In this document: piece after piece, positions 45,636-54,791 of the stretch
Layout of the letters: each line of letters begins with the position of its first letter
Position numbering within the stretch: the first letter of the stretch is position 1
DNA from: Proteus vulgaris
GTDB taxonomy: Bacteria; Pseudomonadota; Gammaproteobacteria; Enterobacterales; Enterobacteriaceae
DNA: 64,000 nt
NCBI RefSeq assembly: GCF_033708015.1
Contig: NZ_CP137920.1
Coordinates: 2,418,001-2,482,000, forward strand
Direction of reading: 5' to 3'
Made by a program: the position numbers and the translations under genes
The notes under the pieces: model-generated
Told to the model about the DNA's origin: nothing
The model's input: the letters and a program-made list of their open reading frames with translations, nothing else
Database searches by the model: none

Positions 45636-48155
45636 TTAATTAAGCGCGCTCCACTCTTCCAAATCCGCGGGTGACATCACATTGCCATTGTTGATCGTGA
45701 TATTTCCGTATTGTCTGCGATTATCAACATTGGTTTGATTGTTATTAATTTCTTTATTTAAACCGCCTTTATTAATGCCTTTTAAATCCCCACCCGTTAA
45801 TAATGACGGCTGATAATCAAAACGGCGGTTAGGTTGATTTTGATTAATGGCATTAAAATCAGGTTGAACCGGCACACTGGACAACGCCGAATTGACGACG
45901 GCGGTTTCAGTTTCTTTTAAATCAATGCTCACGCCAGGGAGATAATTTAATTTGCTGGCCACCGCATTAAACACGCTGTTAAAACTGTCACTTAACCAAT
46001 TCCAAAGCCCATCAAATACGCTCTTAATGGAATCTGAAATACCATTAAATGTGTCACTGATAGAGAAGTTTTCAAACCAACCGCACAAGGCATCCCAACC
46101 GCCTGCGACCCCATTCCATAAATCGGCAAACAGTTGTGATACCGTGTTATAAATCGCAATAAAGGCTTGCACAGGTGACAATGAGAAAAACCATTGGCAC
46201 ACGGCATCCCAACCTTTGGCAATGCCTGCATACATCAAATTTGTTATGCGGGTAATGGATGCCCAAAAACTGGCAAATACGCTAACGGGATTGATGCGTT
46301 CTAAAAATTGAACGGTAGCATCCCAGCCCTTAATAATATTGGTTTTTACGCCATCCCATTCCTTCACTATCCATTTCGCGCTATTCGTAAATGCAGTGGC
46401 AACCATCATTACCGCTTTAATGGTCATTCTTAATGGGAATGTCAGTAACGCAATGGCTTTCGCCACACTCTTACCAAACGCCTGCCCCGCAATCGTGGTT
46501 TTATTCAGTGTCTTTTCTGAAAACTCAATAGGGGTAAGTAAATCCGTAAACCAATTAAAAACCGTTTTGACCGCTTCCCACACGACACCCAACGCTTTAC
46601 CGATGTCCTCAAACATGGAACCAACGGGCGACATAGAGTCAAAGGCCTCTAAAAAACCTTGCACAAAACCTTTAAAAAACGCCTTGATAGGTTGCCAAAA
46701 TTTCACAACTGCGATCGCAATCAGGGCAAACAAGCCGATTAACAATAAAACTGGCCATGTGATAGAGGTAAATCCTAATGCTGTGGCAAAAGAGGCAATT
46801 TTTGTGGTATTTAAAAATCCCGTCAGTTTAGCGAGAGAACTGCTAAAAAAGCCTGTGGCTTTCGTCACTAAATCGTATTTGCCTTTCATCAGTGAGAGCA
46901 ACACGCCCCCCGTTTTCCACAAAGGCAGAATACCCACCCACAGCAATCGACCGATACCCAACACGATATTCGCCATGGCACCCATTGCAGTGAAGGCAAT
47001 AAACCCCGTCACCACATAACCAATCGCGCGGGCAATATTTGGAAATAATGTTAACCAACGCACGAGCATTTGCCCCATATCGGCAATTTTATTAATCAAG
47101 GGCACAATCACAGGCAATAATGTCATGCCGACCGCAATGCGGATAGACTCCCAAATCGACAATAACCGTTCCCACGGATTGGCTAACATACTCGCCATTT
47201 CTGTGGCACGTTTCATCCCGTCGTCACCGCCTAATGCCGTGATATTTTTTCGCAACACATCGACGTTATTAAACAGCGATTTAACGACAATAGCGGAATC
47301 GCCAAAAGCGTCCTCTATTTCTTTTTGTGCCTTTAAATTGCCCGCAATCGATTTGCCGTATTTGCCTTGCAGTTTCTCCAGCATTTCGGGCATCGTCAGC
47401 ATTTGCCCTGACGCATTAACAAACGATAGACCGAGTTTTTTCGCCCCGTCCGTTGCTCCTGACAGAAACGACTCATATGCGCCACTGGATTCCGTGCCTA
47501 ATGAGCGTTGTAGTTCCCCTAATACCGCTAACTGTTCATCAATACCAACCCCAAATTGTGTACCCGCAGAGCGAGCCCCTTCCATCAAATCAGTGATTTC
47601 AGCCATAGAAGTGCCGAACGTTTGCGACATAATAACGGCCTTGCCTGCCAGCGCTTCCGCGAACGTCACTTTGCCCACGCTATCAGCATAGCCTTGAAAT
47701 TGGGAAAACATTTTCCCCATATAGGCATTGGATTCTTCGGCAGTGGTTTTTAGTGCTGATGCCGTAATGTTGCTGATTTTGGTTAGTTGCGGGAGTTCAT
47801 TATCAGAAATACCACTAATGGCCTTTCTGATAGAAAGAGAAGATTCAACGAATTGCACGGCGGATTTACCGTATTGTGCGCTAAAGGTCAGCGCATCATT
47901 GGTAATTTTTTTCATCGCGCCATCGTCTACACCCGTGACTTTTGCCATGTCGAGTGCGTCTTGAATAGCTAACGCGGGGTCTAAAACGTTTTTCAACGCA
48001 AAGACAGAGCCAGCCAAGCCAGCCCCACCGACCGCGATATTTTTAAATGCTTCTTGTGAGGTTTCAGCGAATTGAGTCACGCCTGCTTGCACTGCCTTCA
48101 AGGGCTGAGTGACTTTATCAATCATGCTGAGTGTAAAATCTAATGTACTCATCAT
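45636..48155 (-). CDS. Phage tail tape-measure protein
   Basis: 839 residues. The N-terminal 350 residues contain tape-measure motifs (LDMAKVTGVDDGAMKKITNDALTFSAQYG and GLAGSVFALKNVLDPALA); two hydrophobic segments lie at about 380-415 and 460-490 (inner-membrane insertion region); the C-terminal part has repeated WNGVAGGWDAL-like units (five or so copies of W(D/N)xxxxGWDAxxxWFxxxxP). It sets tail length. The ATG overlaps the stop of the frameshifted chaperone product. Confidence 0.92.
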   Translation of the reverse strand: MMSTLDFTLSMIDKVTQPLKAVQAGVTQFAETSQEAFKNIAVGGAGLAGSVFALKNVLDPALAIQDALDMAKVTGVDDGAMKKITNDALTFSAQYGKSAVQFVESSLSIRKAISGISDNELPQLTKISNITASALKTTAEESNAYMGKMFSQFQGYADSVGKVTFAEALAGKAVIMSQTFGTSMAEITDLMEGARSAGTQFGVGIDEQLAVLGELQRSLGTESSGAYESFLSGATDGAKKLGLSFVNASGQMLTMPEMLEKLQGKYGKSIAGNLKAQKEIEDAFGDSAIVVKSLFNNVDVLRKNITALGGDDGMKRATEMASMLANPWERLLSIWESIRIAVGMTLLPVIVPLINKIADMGQMLVRWLTLFPNIARAIGYVVTGFIAFTAMGAMANIVLGIGRLLWVGILPLWKTGGVLLSLMKGKYDLVTKATGFFSSSLAKLTGFLNTTKIASFATALGFTSITWPVLLLIGLFALIAIAVVKFWQPIKAFFKGFVQGFLEAFDSMSPVGSMFEDIGKALGVVWEAVKTVFNWFTDLLTPIEFSEKTLNKTTIAGQAFGKSVAKAIALLTFPLRMTIKAVMMVATAFTNSAKWIVKEWDGVKTNIIKGWDATVQFLERINPVSVFASFWASITRITNLMYAGIAKGWDAVCQWFFSLSPVQAFIAIYNTVSQLFADLWNGVAGGWDALCGWFENFSISDTFNGISDSIKSVFDGLWNWLSDSFNSVFNAVASKLNYLPGVSIDLKETETAVVNSALSSVPVQPDFNAINQNQPNRRFDYQPSLLTGGDLKGINKGGLNKEINNNQTNVDNRRQYGNITINNGNVMSPADLEEWSALN

Positions 48156-48609
48156 TCACCCTTGAAAGCTAATGCAATGCCATTTGCGACCGCAATGCGG
48201 TGATTTTCTGTGAAGTGGTTATCTAGCCAAATTGCGCATGCGAAGCTGTCGATATCATCCTGTTCATGAGGGAGATAGTGCCGTCGTAACGCCATATATT
48301 GTCCGAGGGCACTGCGTTCAATCGCTTCGACTCGCGCCGTTAGTTTTTTAGTTCAATATCCAATTTAGGTGCGTATTCTGAATTCACCTTTTCCAGTAAT
48401 TGCATCGCCGAACCTGGGATATTCAAAACCTCTGTTAAGGCTTCTTTGCTTTCAGGGGTAATAATTCGGCGTAAATAAGTGACAGTGGGCGCGACTTTAT
48501 CCGTTGCTGAAATTTCATTTAACCAGCCGTTATACGCCGTCATATTCGGCTCAAAAACCAGTTCTTTACCCATCACGACTAAGGTAATTGTATTTTTCTT
48601 GGTACTCAT
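48152..48609 (-). CDS. Tail-assembly chaperone, full-length -1 frameshift product
   Basis: A slippery heptamer A-AAA-AAC (minus strand, 48349-48343) lies in the last codons of the upstream frame (CTA AAA AAC TAA). A -1 shift there bypasses the TAA and continues in a 63-residue frame (LTARVEAIERSALGQYMALR...) that ends at 48152-48154, overlapping the tape-measure start. Total product about 152 residues. This is the gpE/gpE+E' arrangement of P2 and gpG/GT of lambda: the two products bind the tape measure during tail assembly. Confidence 0.85.
48340..48609 (-). CDS. Tail-assembly chaperone, zero-frame product (gpE-like)
   Basis: 89 residues, MSTKKNTITLVVMGKELVFEP...; beta-rich start and helical end, the usual pattern of phage tail-assembly chaperones upstream of the tape measure. 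The start at 48609 has AAGGA eight bases upstream and overlaps the Rz1 stop (ATGA). The longer ORF reading to 48663 is not supported by a ribosome site. Confidence 0.85.
   Translation of the reverse strand: MSTKKNTITLVVMGKELVFEPNMTAYNGWLNEISATDKVAPTVTYLRRIITPESKEALTEVLNIPGSAMQLLEKVNSEYAPKLDIELKN
48343..48349 (-). other. Programmed -1 frameshift site (A AAA AAC)
   Basis: On the minus strand the zero-frame codons are CTA-AAA-AAC-TAA; the heptamer A-AAA-AAC fits the X-XXY-YYZ rule. A possible short helix GGCGC/GTGCC follows 6-30 bases downstream. The downstream frame is open and ends exactly at the next gene, which is the key evidence. Confidence 0.8.
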
Positions 48610-48890
48610 TTTTCCATCCTTTGACGAATTTCGTCCGTTAATTGGTTGTGCCGAACGGCACATTTTCCGTAAATCTCATGGTATTTTAATAATGCAGTGG
48701 CTAAATCTGCCCCTGTATTACCGTTTAGTTTCGGTAAGGTTGTCGTGCATTTTGTCAGTAGATTTTCCTGATAAGGCACGTTCGGTGCGCTCAATGGCGT
48801 CGTTGTACATCCTGATAAAATCATCACTAACACAAACGTGAGTGAACACAGGCTTAATAATTTCGGTGCGTATTTCAGGCGGTTGCGCAT
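48606..48890 (-). CDS. Rz1: Rz1-like outer-membrane spanin (lipoprotein)
   Basis: 94 residues with a lipoprotein signal and lipobox LSGC (C28), followed by a Pro/Ser-containing segment (TTPLSAPNVPYQ). It overlaps the end of Rz in another frame by 173 bases, the typical nested-out Rz/Rz1 arrangement. Rz and Rz1 fuse the inner and outer membrane at lysis. It is longer than lambda Rz1. Confidence 0.85.
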   Translation of the reverse strand: MRNRLKYAPKLLSLCSLTFVLVMILSGCTTTPLSAPNVPYQENLLTKCTTTLPKLNGNTGADLATALLKYHEIYGKCAVRHNQLTDEIRQRMEK

Positions 48891-49092
48891 TGGCGAGTTC
48901 CTCCAATTTATTTTCTAACGTCCTTGCTGATTGACTCGCTAAATCGTGTTGAGCCTTTAAACTGGCGTTATTAACTTCATTAGCTGTTTTTAATGCGACC
49001 AGTTCAAGACTGTCTTGATGCCAACCTTTAACCAACCAGCCAGCTCCAAAAGCTAAAATAAACGCAAAGATGATCGCCGTTGCTTGTTTCAT
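48718..49092 (-). CDS. Rz: Rz-like inner-membrane spanin
   Basis: 124 residues: an N-terminal membrane anchor (ATAIIFAFILAFGAGWLVKG), then a Gln/Glu/Leu-rich periplasmic coiled coil (SLKAQHDLASQSARTLENKLEEL). The start ATG shares its A with the endolysin stop. Together with Rz1 it completes host lysis. Confidence 0.85.
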   Translation of the reverse strand: MKQATAIIFAFILAFGAGWLVKGWHQDSLELVALKTANEVNNASLKAQHDLASQSARTLENKLEELANAQPPEIRTEIIKPVFTHVCVSDDFIRMYNDAIERTERALSGKSTDKMHDNLTETKR

Positions 49093-49424
49093 TATTTCAC
49101 GCCGTTGTGCTCTAACGAGTAGTGATTACCGTCATTGAAACGACCGCCCCACGTACCGCCAATGGATTCCCAATATTCGCCAAGTGGCTGATGGTCAGTT
49201 GTCTTGGTGAGATAAACACCCTCTTTAAACAGGTTAAAATCCACGGCCAATCGCTGAGTGTGTAAGCTGTTTTTAATACCAGTGCCTGATTTAGCGTTTA
49301 ACTTTGCTTGTTCTTCTGTGCGATACGCTTCTGAAAATGTCAGTTCATAACCGTTGTCATAAGCAAAGAGGATCAAGTCTGCAATCATGCGCGTAAACTT
49401 GCGTTGTTTTTCGCCGAGTGTCAT
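49092..49424 (-). CDS. Phage endolysin, M15 peptidase (L-Ala-D-Glu type)
   Basis: 110 residues, full M15_4-type domain: SLHTQRLAVDFNL (H55, D62) and NHYSLEH (H101) form the zinc site SxHxxxxAxD...HxxxE/H. No signal peptide, so a holin must release it. Related to T5 Lys. It cleaves the peptide part of peptidoglycan, unlike the lysozyme of HP1. Confidence 0.9.
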   Translation of the reverse strand: MTLGEKQRKFTRMIADLILFAYDNGYELTFSEAYRTEEQAKLNAKSGTGIKNSLHTQRLAVDFNLFKEGVYLTKTTDHQPLGEYWESIGGTWGGRFNDGNHYSLEHNGVK

Positions 49425-49714
49425 TTTTTCAACTTCCCTGTCAGTAAGTCACTGCCTCGTTTTTTCAGCCATAATTCCACTAACTGAAAGCCTGCAATAC
49501 CTAACGCTGAACCTAGCCCCGTAATCGCCAGTGGCGAAAGACCAGGGATCCAAATCAACAATCCCCCTGCCATTAATGACACTGCCGAACCCAAAATGAC
49601 ACGACCAATAAAGAGGCGTAACGTAATGGGTTCACTGCCTGACATCATTTTGCCAATCGCAATTAAAGCGCCCAAGATAATCAAAGAAATCAGTGTTTTG
49701 TTATGTTCTTCCAT
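49421..49714 (-). CDS. Phage holin
   Basis: About 97 residues, three hydrophobic segments (SLIILGALIAIGKMM, LFIGRVILGSAVSLMAGGLL and PLAITGLGSALGIAGFQLVEL) and a basic C-terminus. The ATG at 49714 has AAAGGA upstream; 49732 is a TTG without a ribosome site. It overlaps the endolysin gene by 4 bases. It permeabilises the inner membrane to time lysis. Confidence 0.88.
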   Translation of the reverse strand: MEEHNKTLISLIILGALIAIGKMMSGSEPITLRLFIGRVILGSAVSLMAGGLLIWIPGLSPLAITGLGSALGIAGFQLVELWLKKRGSDLLTGKLKK

Positions 49715-49732
49715 GAACAAAAATCCTTTCAA

Positions 49733-50185
49733 TTACAATTTATCTGTCAATTCAGACTCTAAATAAGGAATGCCGTTAATACGCACAAAATCGGGGGAAG
49801 TGACAATATATTTAATTTTATGCATCAGAACAGCACCGCCTTTTGATTCTGCATCCAAAATATCAGTGAAATTTAATTTGCAACCAAACGCCTCAACCTT
49901 AAATTCTTCCGTACCTGCTTTCGCGTACCACATAAGGTCAACTGTTGGAATTGCACGCCATGAACCTGCTTGACGTGCTTTGGCAGTGAAAATGGATAAA
50001 TATTTTGTCGCTAATTCGATTTCGCCTTCAGCAGAAACATCGCCATTAATAAACCCATCAGGCACCCCTTTCGTTTGAGCTACGGCAGTGTTATCTGTAA
50101 CAGTTAAACCCACTTTGTCAGCATGGACTAAATCGCCATCCATATTAAAATCAATCGACTGCCCCGAAATCCGTTTTCCACTCAT
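49733..50185 (-). CDS. Phage tail tube protein (DUF2597-like)
   Basis: 150 residues. The sequence ISGQSIDFNMDGDLVHADKVGLTVTDNTAVAQTKGVPDGFINGDVSAEGEIEL is characteristic of the HP1-type tube family. It follows the sheath gene by one-base overlap. Polymerises as hexamers inside the sheath. Confidence 0.88.
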   Translation of the reverse strand: MSGKRISGQSIDFNMDGDLVHADKVGLTVTDNTAVAQTKGVPDGFINGDVSAEGEIELATKYLSIFTAKARQAGSWRAIPTVDLMWYAKAGTEEFKVEAFGCKLNFTDILDAESKGGAVLMHKIKYIVTSPDFVRINGIPYLESELTDKL

Positions 50186-51303
50186 TATTCATTCTCCAAG
50201 GATGTGTCTAACAGAATGCCAATGGTGATCCCTTTCGGGCATTCATAAGTTCTCACCGTGATATACACTTCAACGTTATTTTTGTTTTTCCATGTAATAA
50301 CCACATCGCCTTCTTTCGGTGGTTTTACTTCGCCTGGGAAACTCACCCCATTAATTTGCGTACTGCGTGACATTTCACGTAGCACTTTGGCAAAGTAGGC
50401 TTGATGAGCTTCAATGCTGGACGGGGTACTGTTTAAACTGCGGTCGGCAATTTTGGCAATCGCACGAATACGCACCGTGCGCGCGACTTTATCAACAATA
50501 CGCAAGTTTTCGATTGACTGATAATCACCCACTTCAACGTCTAATGTGCGACCGTCAGACCAATAAATGCCGTCATAATCGGGGTACCACATCGGCACAC
50601 TAAAACGCTGTTTTTCCAACGCTTGCAGTGTCGCCAAATCAAGGCTTTTCCCCGTGCCGTCTAATGGAAGATACGCACTACCTAAATCGGTTAATGCGCC
50701 CGTTTTAACGCGTGCAGGGCTATCTGCAATCGTCACCGCACGGTTACATAATCGCCCAGCCAGAGCACCAGCCTCATTTCCCCATAGCATTGGCACTAAT
50801 TGAATGGCGGGTTCCGCTTCCCCTTTTGATAAAGCAGACAAGCGTTCAACATAGCCCGACCATGCTTCATCGTCTTGCGTTGCACCGACACCTAAAATGG
50901 CAAATAACCAGCGCCCGTGTTTTGCGATTAAATCAGAGCGTAGGGATTTAGCCGATTGAATAACGGTTTTTGTTGCATCACCAATTAATACATACCCTTC
51001 GCAACTGGCAACTGCTTGTGCATCTATCACCGCGTCAACAAATGCCAATTCTTCCGCATCCTCTGCTAATACATGCACATAACCTGACCAGTTTTGACCT
51101 GCGTTACGCATCGCCGATAACACGTTACTTTTTAACGAGCTATCTGGCGTTCCTAACACATCATCGAAATCGGTTTGCGTATTGACCGCAATAGTTTTAC
51201 CGACATTGGTTTTTCCTTTACCAATAAACAGCAAAATGCGCTCAATTTCCTTTATTTCGCCTTGAAGTTGGTTATGTTGATTAACCTGAACAGTTGGCCA
51301 CAT
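50185..51303 (-). CDS. Phage tail sheath protein (DUF2586-like)
   Basis: 372 residues: PTVQVNQHNQLQGEIKEIERILLFIGKG at the N-terminus, and a C-terminal domain with VYITVRTYECPKGITIGILLDTSLE. Members form the contractile sheath in HP1-like phages. Stop overlaps the tube start. Confidence 0.9.
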   Translation of the reverse strand: MWPTVQVNQHNQLQGEIKEIERILLFIGKGKTNVGKTIAVNTQTDFDDVLGTPDSSLKSNVLSAMRNAGQNWSGYVHVLAEDAEELAFVDAVIDAQAVASCEGYVLIGDATKTVIQSAKSLRSDLIAKHGRWLFAILGVGATQDDEAWSGYVERLSALSKGEAEPAIQLVPMLWGNEAGALAGRLCNRAVTIADSPARVKTGALTDLGSAYLPLDGTGKSLDLATLQALEKQRFSVPMWYPDYDGIYWSDGRTLDVEVGDYQSIENLRIVDKVARTVRIRAIAKIADRSLNSTPSSIEAHQAYFAKVLREMSRSTQINGVSFPGEVKPPKEGDVVITWKNKNNVEVYITVRTYECPKGITIGILLDTSLENE

Positions 51304-51318
51304 AATGAAATTCCCTTT

Positions 51319-52005
51319 CTATACACCGTACCCGATGCCTTGTAATTGTCGTTCCAGTGACTTAATAAAATCCTCATCACTGATACCGAGAAATACCCGT
51401 GATGGAATATCTACTTCCCACGAACTTTGTGGGGATTTACCGCTTAATTTGCGAATTAATGCACCTGCCTGGAAAAAAAACATATTTTCCGTAATTTCTT
51501 TTAAAGCAGGCTTTTTCCAACGTTTCCCTTTTTTCACTTTATAACCAAGTGCGCGTAATTTTTTAGCCTGTTTGGGCGTCGCTTTTTTATCTTGCGCCCC
51601 TTGTGAGATATTGCTGTCTTGTGCGTTTTTACGGCTAATTTTTGCTGTCATGCCATTTTGTTGGCTATACCCCACAACACCCGCGTCAATGGGTTTATTG
51701 CCATTGCGATAATTGCCACCGCTAAGATAAATTCGCACCATCTCTTTTTCAGGCATTTCGCGGATATGCATCATTGTCGGCATATTGCGGAGCATCTTTT
51801 TTTTGTAATTACCGTGCCTGCTCTGCCATGCTTCCCCATCGGGATTACTCTGTTTTCTGATATTGCGCTTTGACGCAACGATTACGCCATATTTTGCAAT
51901 TCGCCAAAGTAATCGCTGGCGCTTTTTCTGGGGCAATTCCAAGTCTTTTAATTTGGCTCTTAATGCCTTTAGTTGTTCTGCGTTTAATTGCCCTTGAATG
52001 CTCAT
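51319..52005 (-). CDS. Phage virion morphogenesis protein gpS-like (tail completion)
   Basis: 228 residues, strongly basic with many Lys/Arg. MSIQGQLNAEQLKALRAKLKDLELPQKKRQRLLWRIAKYG and the RNMPTMMHIRE segment match the phage_tail_S/virion morphogenesis family. It would join tail to head. Start overlaps the upstream gene by 4 bases. Confidence 0.85.
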   Translation of the reverse strand: MSIQGQLNAEQLKALRAKLKDLELPQKKRQRLLWRIAKYGVIVASKRNIRKQSNPDGEAWQSRHGNYKKKMLRNMPTMMHIREMPEKEMVRIYLSGGNYRNGNKPIDAGVVGYSQQNGMTAKISRKNAQDSNISQGAQDKKATPKQAKKLRALGYKVKKGKRWKKPALKEITENMFFFQAGALIRKLSGKSPQSSWEVDIPSRVFLGISDEDFIKSLERQLQGIGYGV

Positions 52006-52490
52006 TTCACACCACGGGGGATCACATCAATATTTTCAGCAAATAACACTTCTGGGTTAGCTAATGACCAACGTTTATCGTCAAATGGCACAATGCCGTT
52101 TTCATCTTCTTTTAACACAATGGCGTCGCTTAATTTAAGGGTGACAACAACCATTGCGATATCCTCGTCCACATCAACATCAATCGTCGGTGGTTCATCA
52201 TCAAAATCGGGTTCAGTTAAATCTGTTTTTAACTCTTGATACCAGGCCTCAATCAAAATAGGGATATAACGTGTATCTATTTCACGATATGGCCAACGTC
52301 CCCAAGCAATTACCGCATCATATTCTTGCGTTAAAATTTGATATTGTTCTTTATTCGACTCATCTTTACCCAAATCTCTGTGAGCACGTTTAAAAACAAG
52401 TTCATCCACTTCGCTACTAAATTCTGTCGCAAATAAGGATTCAGGCAAATTTGCACGTAAGAACGCAGTCAATTTTTGTAGTCGGGTCAT
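52002..52490 (-). CDS. Tail completion protein gpR-like
   Basis: 162 residues, acidic. MTRLQKLTAFLRANLPESLFATEF and the VIAWGRWPYREIDTRYIPILIEAWYQEL segment resemble P2 gpR. It acts in tail completion. Tight overlaps with L- and S-type genes. Confidence 0.8.
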   Translation of the reverse strand: MTRLQKLTAFLRANLPESLFATEFSSEVDELVFKRAHRDLGKDESNKEQYQILTQEYDAVIAWGRWPYREIDTRYIPILIEAWYQELKTDLTEPDFDDEPPTIDVDVDEDIAMVVVTLKLSDAIVLKEDENGIVPFDDKRWSLANPEVLFAENIDVIPRGVK

Positions 52491-52939
52491 ATCATTTTCA
52501 CCGTAATGCGAGGCAACTGTTTCATATTGCGAATAACAAAAGTTGATTCCGCTAATAACCGTGACCGTAATTCGTCGCTTTCTTGCTGTGGGTTGGGCGT
52601 TCGACTGACAATCGACAAATATTCACCCAATAAATCCGCTTTTGCCCTGGCATACACCGCTTTTTTATACTGCGCACAAAGGGCATTAACGCCTTTTATT
52701 TTTGCGCCTGGGGCGTCTTTTGCCTGATTAACACCTTTTGATAGCCAATAACTTTTCACATCTTTTAATTCACAATTAATTTCCGTGACCGTGGTTAATA
52801 ATGCATCAGCAATAAAATCGGCATCGATATTGGCGGGAATAGCGCGACTTTTTTGAAAATCACCTAAATTTAAATCAGGCCAAAATTCATCATTTGTCAG
52901 TTCTTCATTTTTATAGGCAATGCCATCGCCATTTAACAT
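52487..52939 (-). CDS. Head completion/stabilisation protein gpL-like
   Basis: 150 residues. The ATG at 52939 with AGAGG five bases upstream begins MLNGDGIAYKNEELTND, close to P2 gpL. FWPDLNLGDFQKSRAIPANIDADFIADALLTTVTEINCEL is a gpL-like stretch. The longer ORF to 52996 has no ribosome site. It stabilises the filled head. Confidence 0.85.
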   Translation of the reverse strand: MLNGDGIAYKNEELTNDEFWPDLNLGDFQKSRAIPANIDADFIADALLTTVTEINCELKDVKSYWLSKGVNQAKDAPGAKIKGVNALCAQYKKAVYARAKADLLGEYLSIVSRTPNPQQESDELRSRLLAESTFVIRNMKQLPRITVKMI

Positions 52940-53039
52940 GCTGACCTCTAAATAAAAAAACGGGCGAACAGGTTTCCACGACCAATAAACAATCAAATTG
53001 TTTTGTCTCCACCCTGCCCGTTTTGGCTTGCGGTAGTCT

Positions 53040-53744
53040 TTACGCTTGCTCTAATGCCCGTAATCGTGAGGCAATGCGCAAACGATGCGTTTTAACCCCA
53101 CTTTTTGGGTTTAATTGATGTGCTCTAGCAAGATAGGCATCGGCTTGATTCAACGTATCAACACAATCAATTGCGCTGGCTCTTGCATCACCCACATCGC
53201 CTTTTAATAACTCTAACGCGTGGAATTTAAACCACTTCGCTTGTATTTTTTCGTGAACTCGCCAAATTTCTGTGACATTCTTAAATGTCCTTGAAAAATA
53301 GGGCTCAATGGGGTTTCCTGCTTCCACTTCTAACTGTGCCCATGCAAGGATGGTATCAGCCACAAAAGCAGGGAAACCGCTTTTAAAATTGTCGGGGGTG
53401 CGCTGTCCTTGCGCGATGGCGATATCCGCCCAGTCCAGTCCTTTATCGAACTCCCCCACATCAAATAGCCAAATGACGCAATACACAAAAATCGGGTTTT
53501 GATACACTTCACCTTCATCTAAATAGCGTTGTGCCGTCGGTAGATACATGGGCAATAATTCATCTCGTTTCATGGCCACACGTTCATATGTTTGATTGAG
53601 TGCTCGCAGTCGTTTGACATCCCGCTCAATGGCACGCGCTTGAAGATGCATACTTTCACCGTCAGCAATGGCAACTGCCTGTCGCTGTTCAAGTTTTTGT
53701 TGCATTTCAATTTTTTGCTTGTGTCTTTGAGCGGGTGATAGCAT
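53040..53744 (-). CDS. Small terminase subunit gpM-like (endonuclease)
   Basis: 234 residues: LSPAQRHKQKIEMQQKLEQRQAVA and MKRDELLPMYLPTAQRYLDEGEVYQNPIFVYCVIWLFDVGEFDKGLDWADIAI are the phage_terminase small subunit (P2 gpM) family signature. It recognises and cuts cos DNA with the large subunit encoded on the other strand. Confidence 0.88.
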   Translation of the reverse strand: MLSPAQRHKQKIEMQQKLEQRQAVAIADGESMHLQARAIERDVKRLRALNQTYERVAMKRDELLPMYLPTAQRYLDEGEVYQNPIFVYCVIWLFDVGEFDKGLDWADIAIAQGQRTPDNFKSGFPAFVADTILAWAQLEVEAGNPIEPYFSRTFKNVTEIWRVHEKIQAKWFKFHALELLKGDVGDARASAIDCVDTLNQADAYLARAHQLNPKSGVKTHRLRIASRLRALEQA

Positions 53745-53749
53745 GACGC

Positions 53750-54781
53750 TTAACCTTCTACTTTTTCAGTCGGCTCGGTGACTTTACCGATAGTCACAGC
53801 AGATTCGTCGATAGCTGCATAAAGCTCTGGTTGCTCAATGGCATAACCTTCATTACGCAGATATTTGTTTTCATACTGTTTACGGTCTTCAACAAACTCC
53901 GCTTTACGCTGACGGGTATTACGTTGCGTATAGATATGAAGATTTGTTGGGATGGTGACTACCATACGTTTACCAGGCATAAATGGTGGAACCATAGCAG
54001 GACGGCCAGCAATCGTAGAACCGAGCATTTGTGCAGCAATCTTTTCTGTTGGCTTATCAGCACCTTGATATAAGCGGTATTGTTCTGCAGAAACTAAATC
54101 AGCACCAACCATGACCACTAAACGTGGATCATTTCTAAATTGTGGCGGAATACAGGTGTTAATTAAATCTGACGCCATGGCATCTAATGAACGGTAATCA
54201 CCGCTATCATCTAATGTAATTGCATCAGTCAGAACTTGAGAACCCTTATTCCACTCTTTAGCGATTTGATGCCAGCCTTTGTTAACATCTTCACCATTTG
54301 GATTTTTAACTGGGTCAGTATTTTCTGCAACAGATTGACCATTCCAACCAATACGAAGCATATCTAATGCAAAAGATTCTTGAACAAAGGCTTGCATGCG
54401 ATTAATAAATTCTGCTTCACCGCCTGAATTTGCCCAAACTGACAATAAATCCCACGGTAAAATCGCACCCGAATCTGTTTCGACTAATTTATAGTCATTA
54501 CCATCAACACCAACTTTACGACCAAAGCGACCATCTTTAGAACGTCCCGTAAAGAGACCAGGATTACCTACGGAAATAACTTGCCCTGTTAATTGGTCAA
54601 CATCAGCAACAGTAATCATTCTTAGAAATTCAGATGTTTCTAATAATGCGTCACGTAATTGTGTTTCTTTAGGTTCAGTTAAATAAAAATATTTACTAAC
54701 ATTAGGCACACCGCATGATGCAGAAAATGCGGCTCTATACGCATTCCAATACTCACTAGCACGTTGATTATTTAATGACAT
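53750..54781 (-). CDS. Major capsid protein gpN-like
   Basis: 343 residues, P2 gpN family: ETSEFLRMITVADVDQLTGQVISVG, FYTGRSKDG-like GLFTGRSKDGRFGRK, DPRLVVMVGADLVSAEQYRLYQ and PFMPGKRMVVTIPTNLHIYTQRNT. HK97-fold shell protein. Five bases separate it from the small terminase. Confidence 0.93.
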   Translation of the reverse strand: MSLNNQRASEYWNAYRAAFSASCGVPNVSKYFYLTEPKETQLRDALLETSEFLRMITVADVDQLTGQVISVGNPGLFTGRSKDGRFGRKVGVDGNDYKLVETDSGAILPWDLLSVWANSGGEAEFINRMQAFVQESFALDMLRIGWNGQSVAENTDPVKNPNGEDVNKGWHQIAKEWNKGSQVLTDAITLDDSGDYRSLDAMASDLINTCIPPQFRNDPRLVVMVGADLVSAEQYRLYQGADKPTEKIAAQMLGSTIAGRPAMVPPFMPGKRMVVTIPTNLHIYTQRNTRQRKAEFVEDRKQYENKYLRNEGYAIEQPELYAAIDESAVTIGKVTEPTEKVEG

Positions 54782-54791
54782 AACAATCCCC

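Noticed and set aside
46339..47019. 226-codon plus-strand frame
   Set aside because: Antisense of the tape-measure gene, with no recognisable motif or ribosome site.
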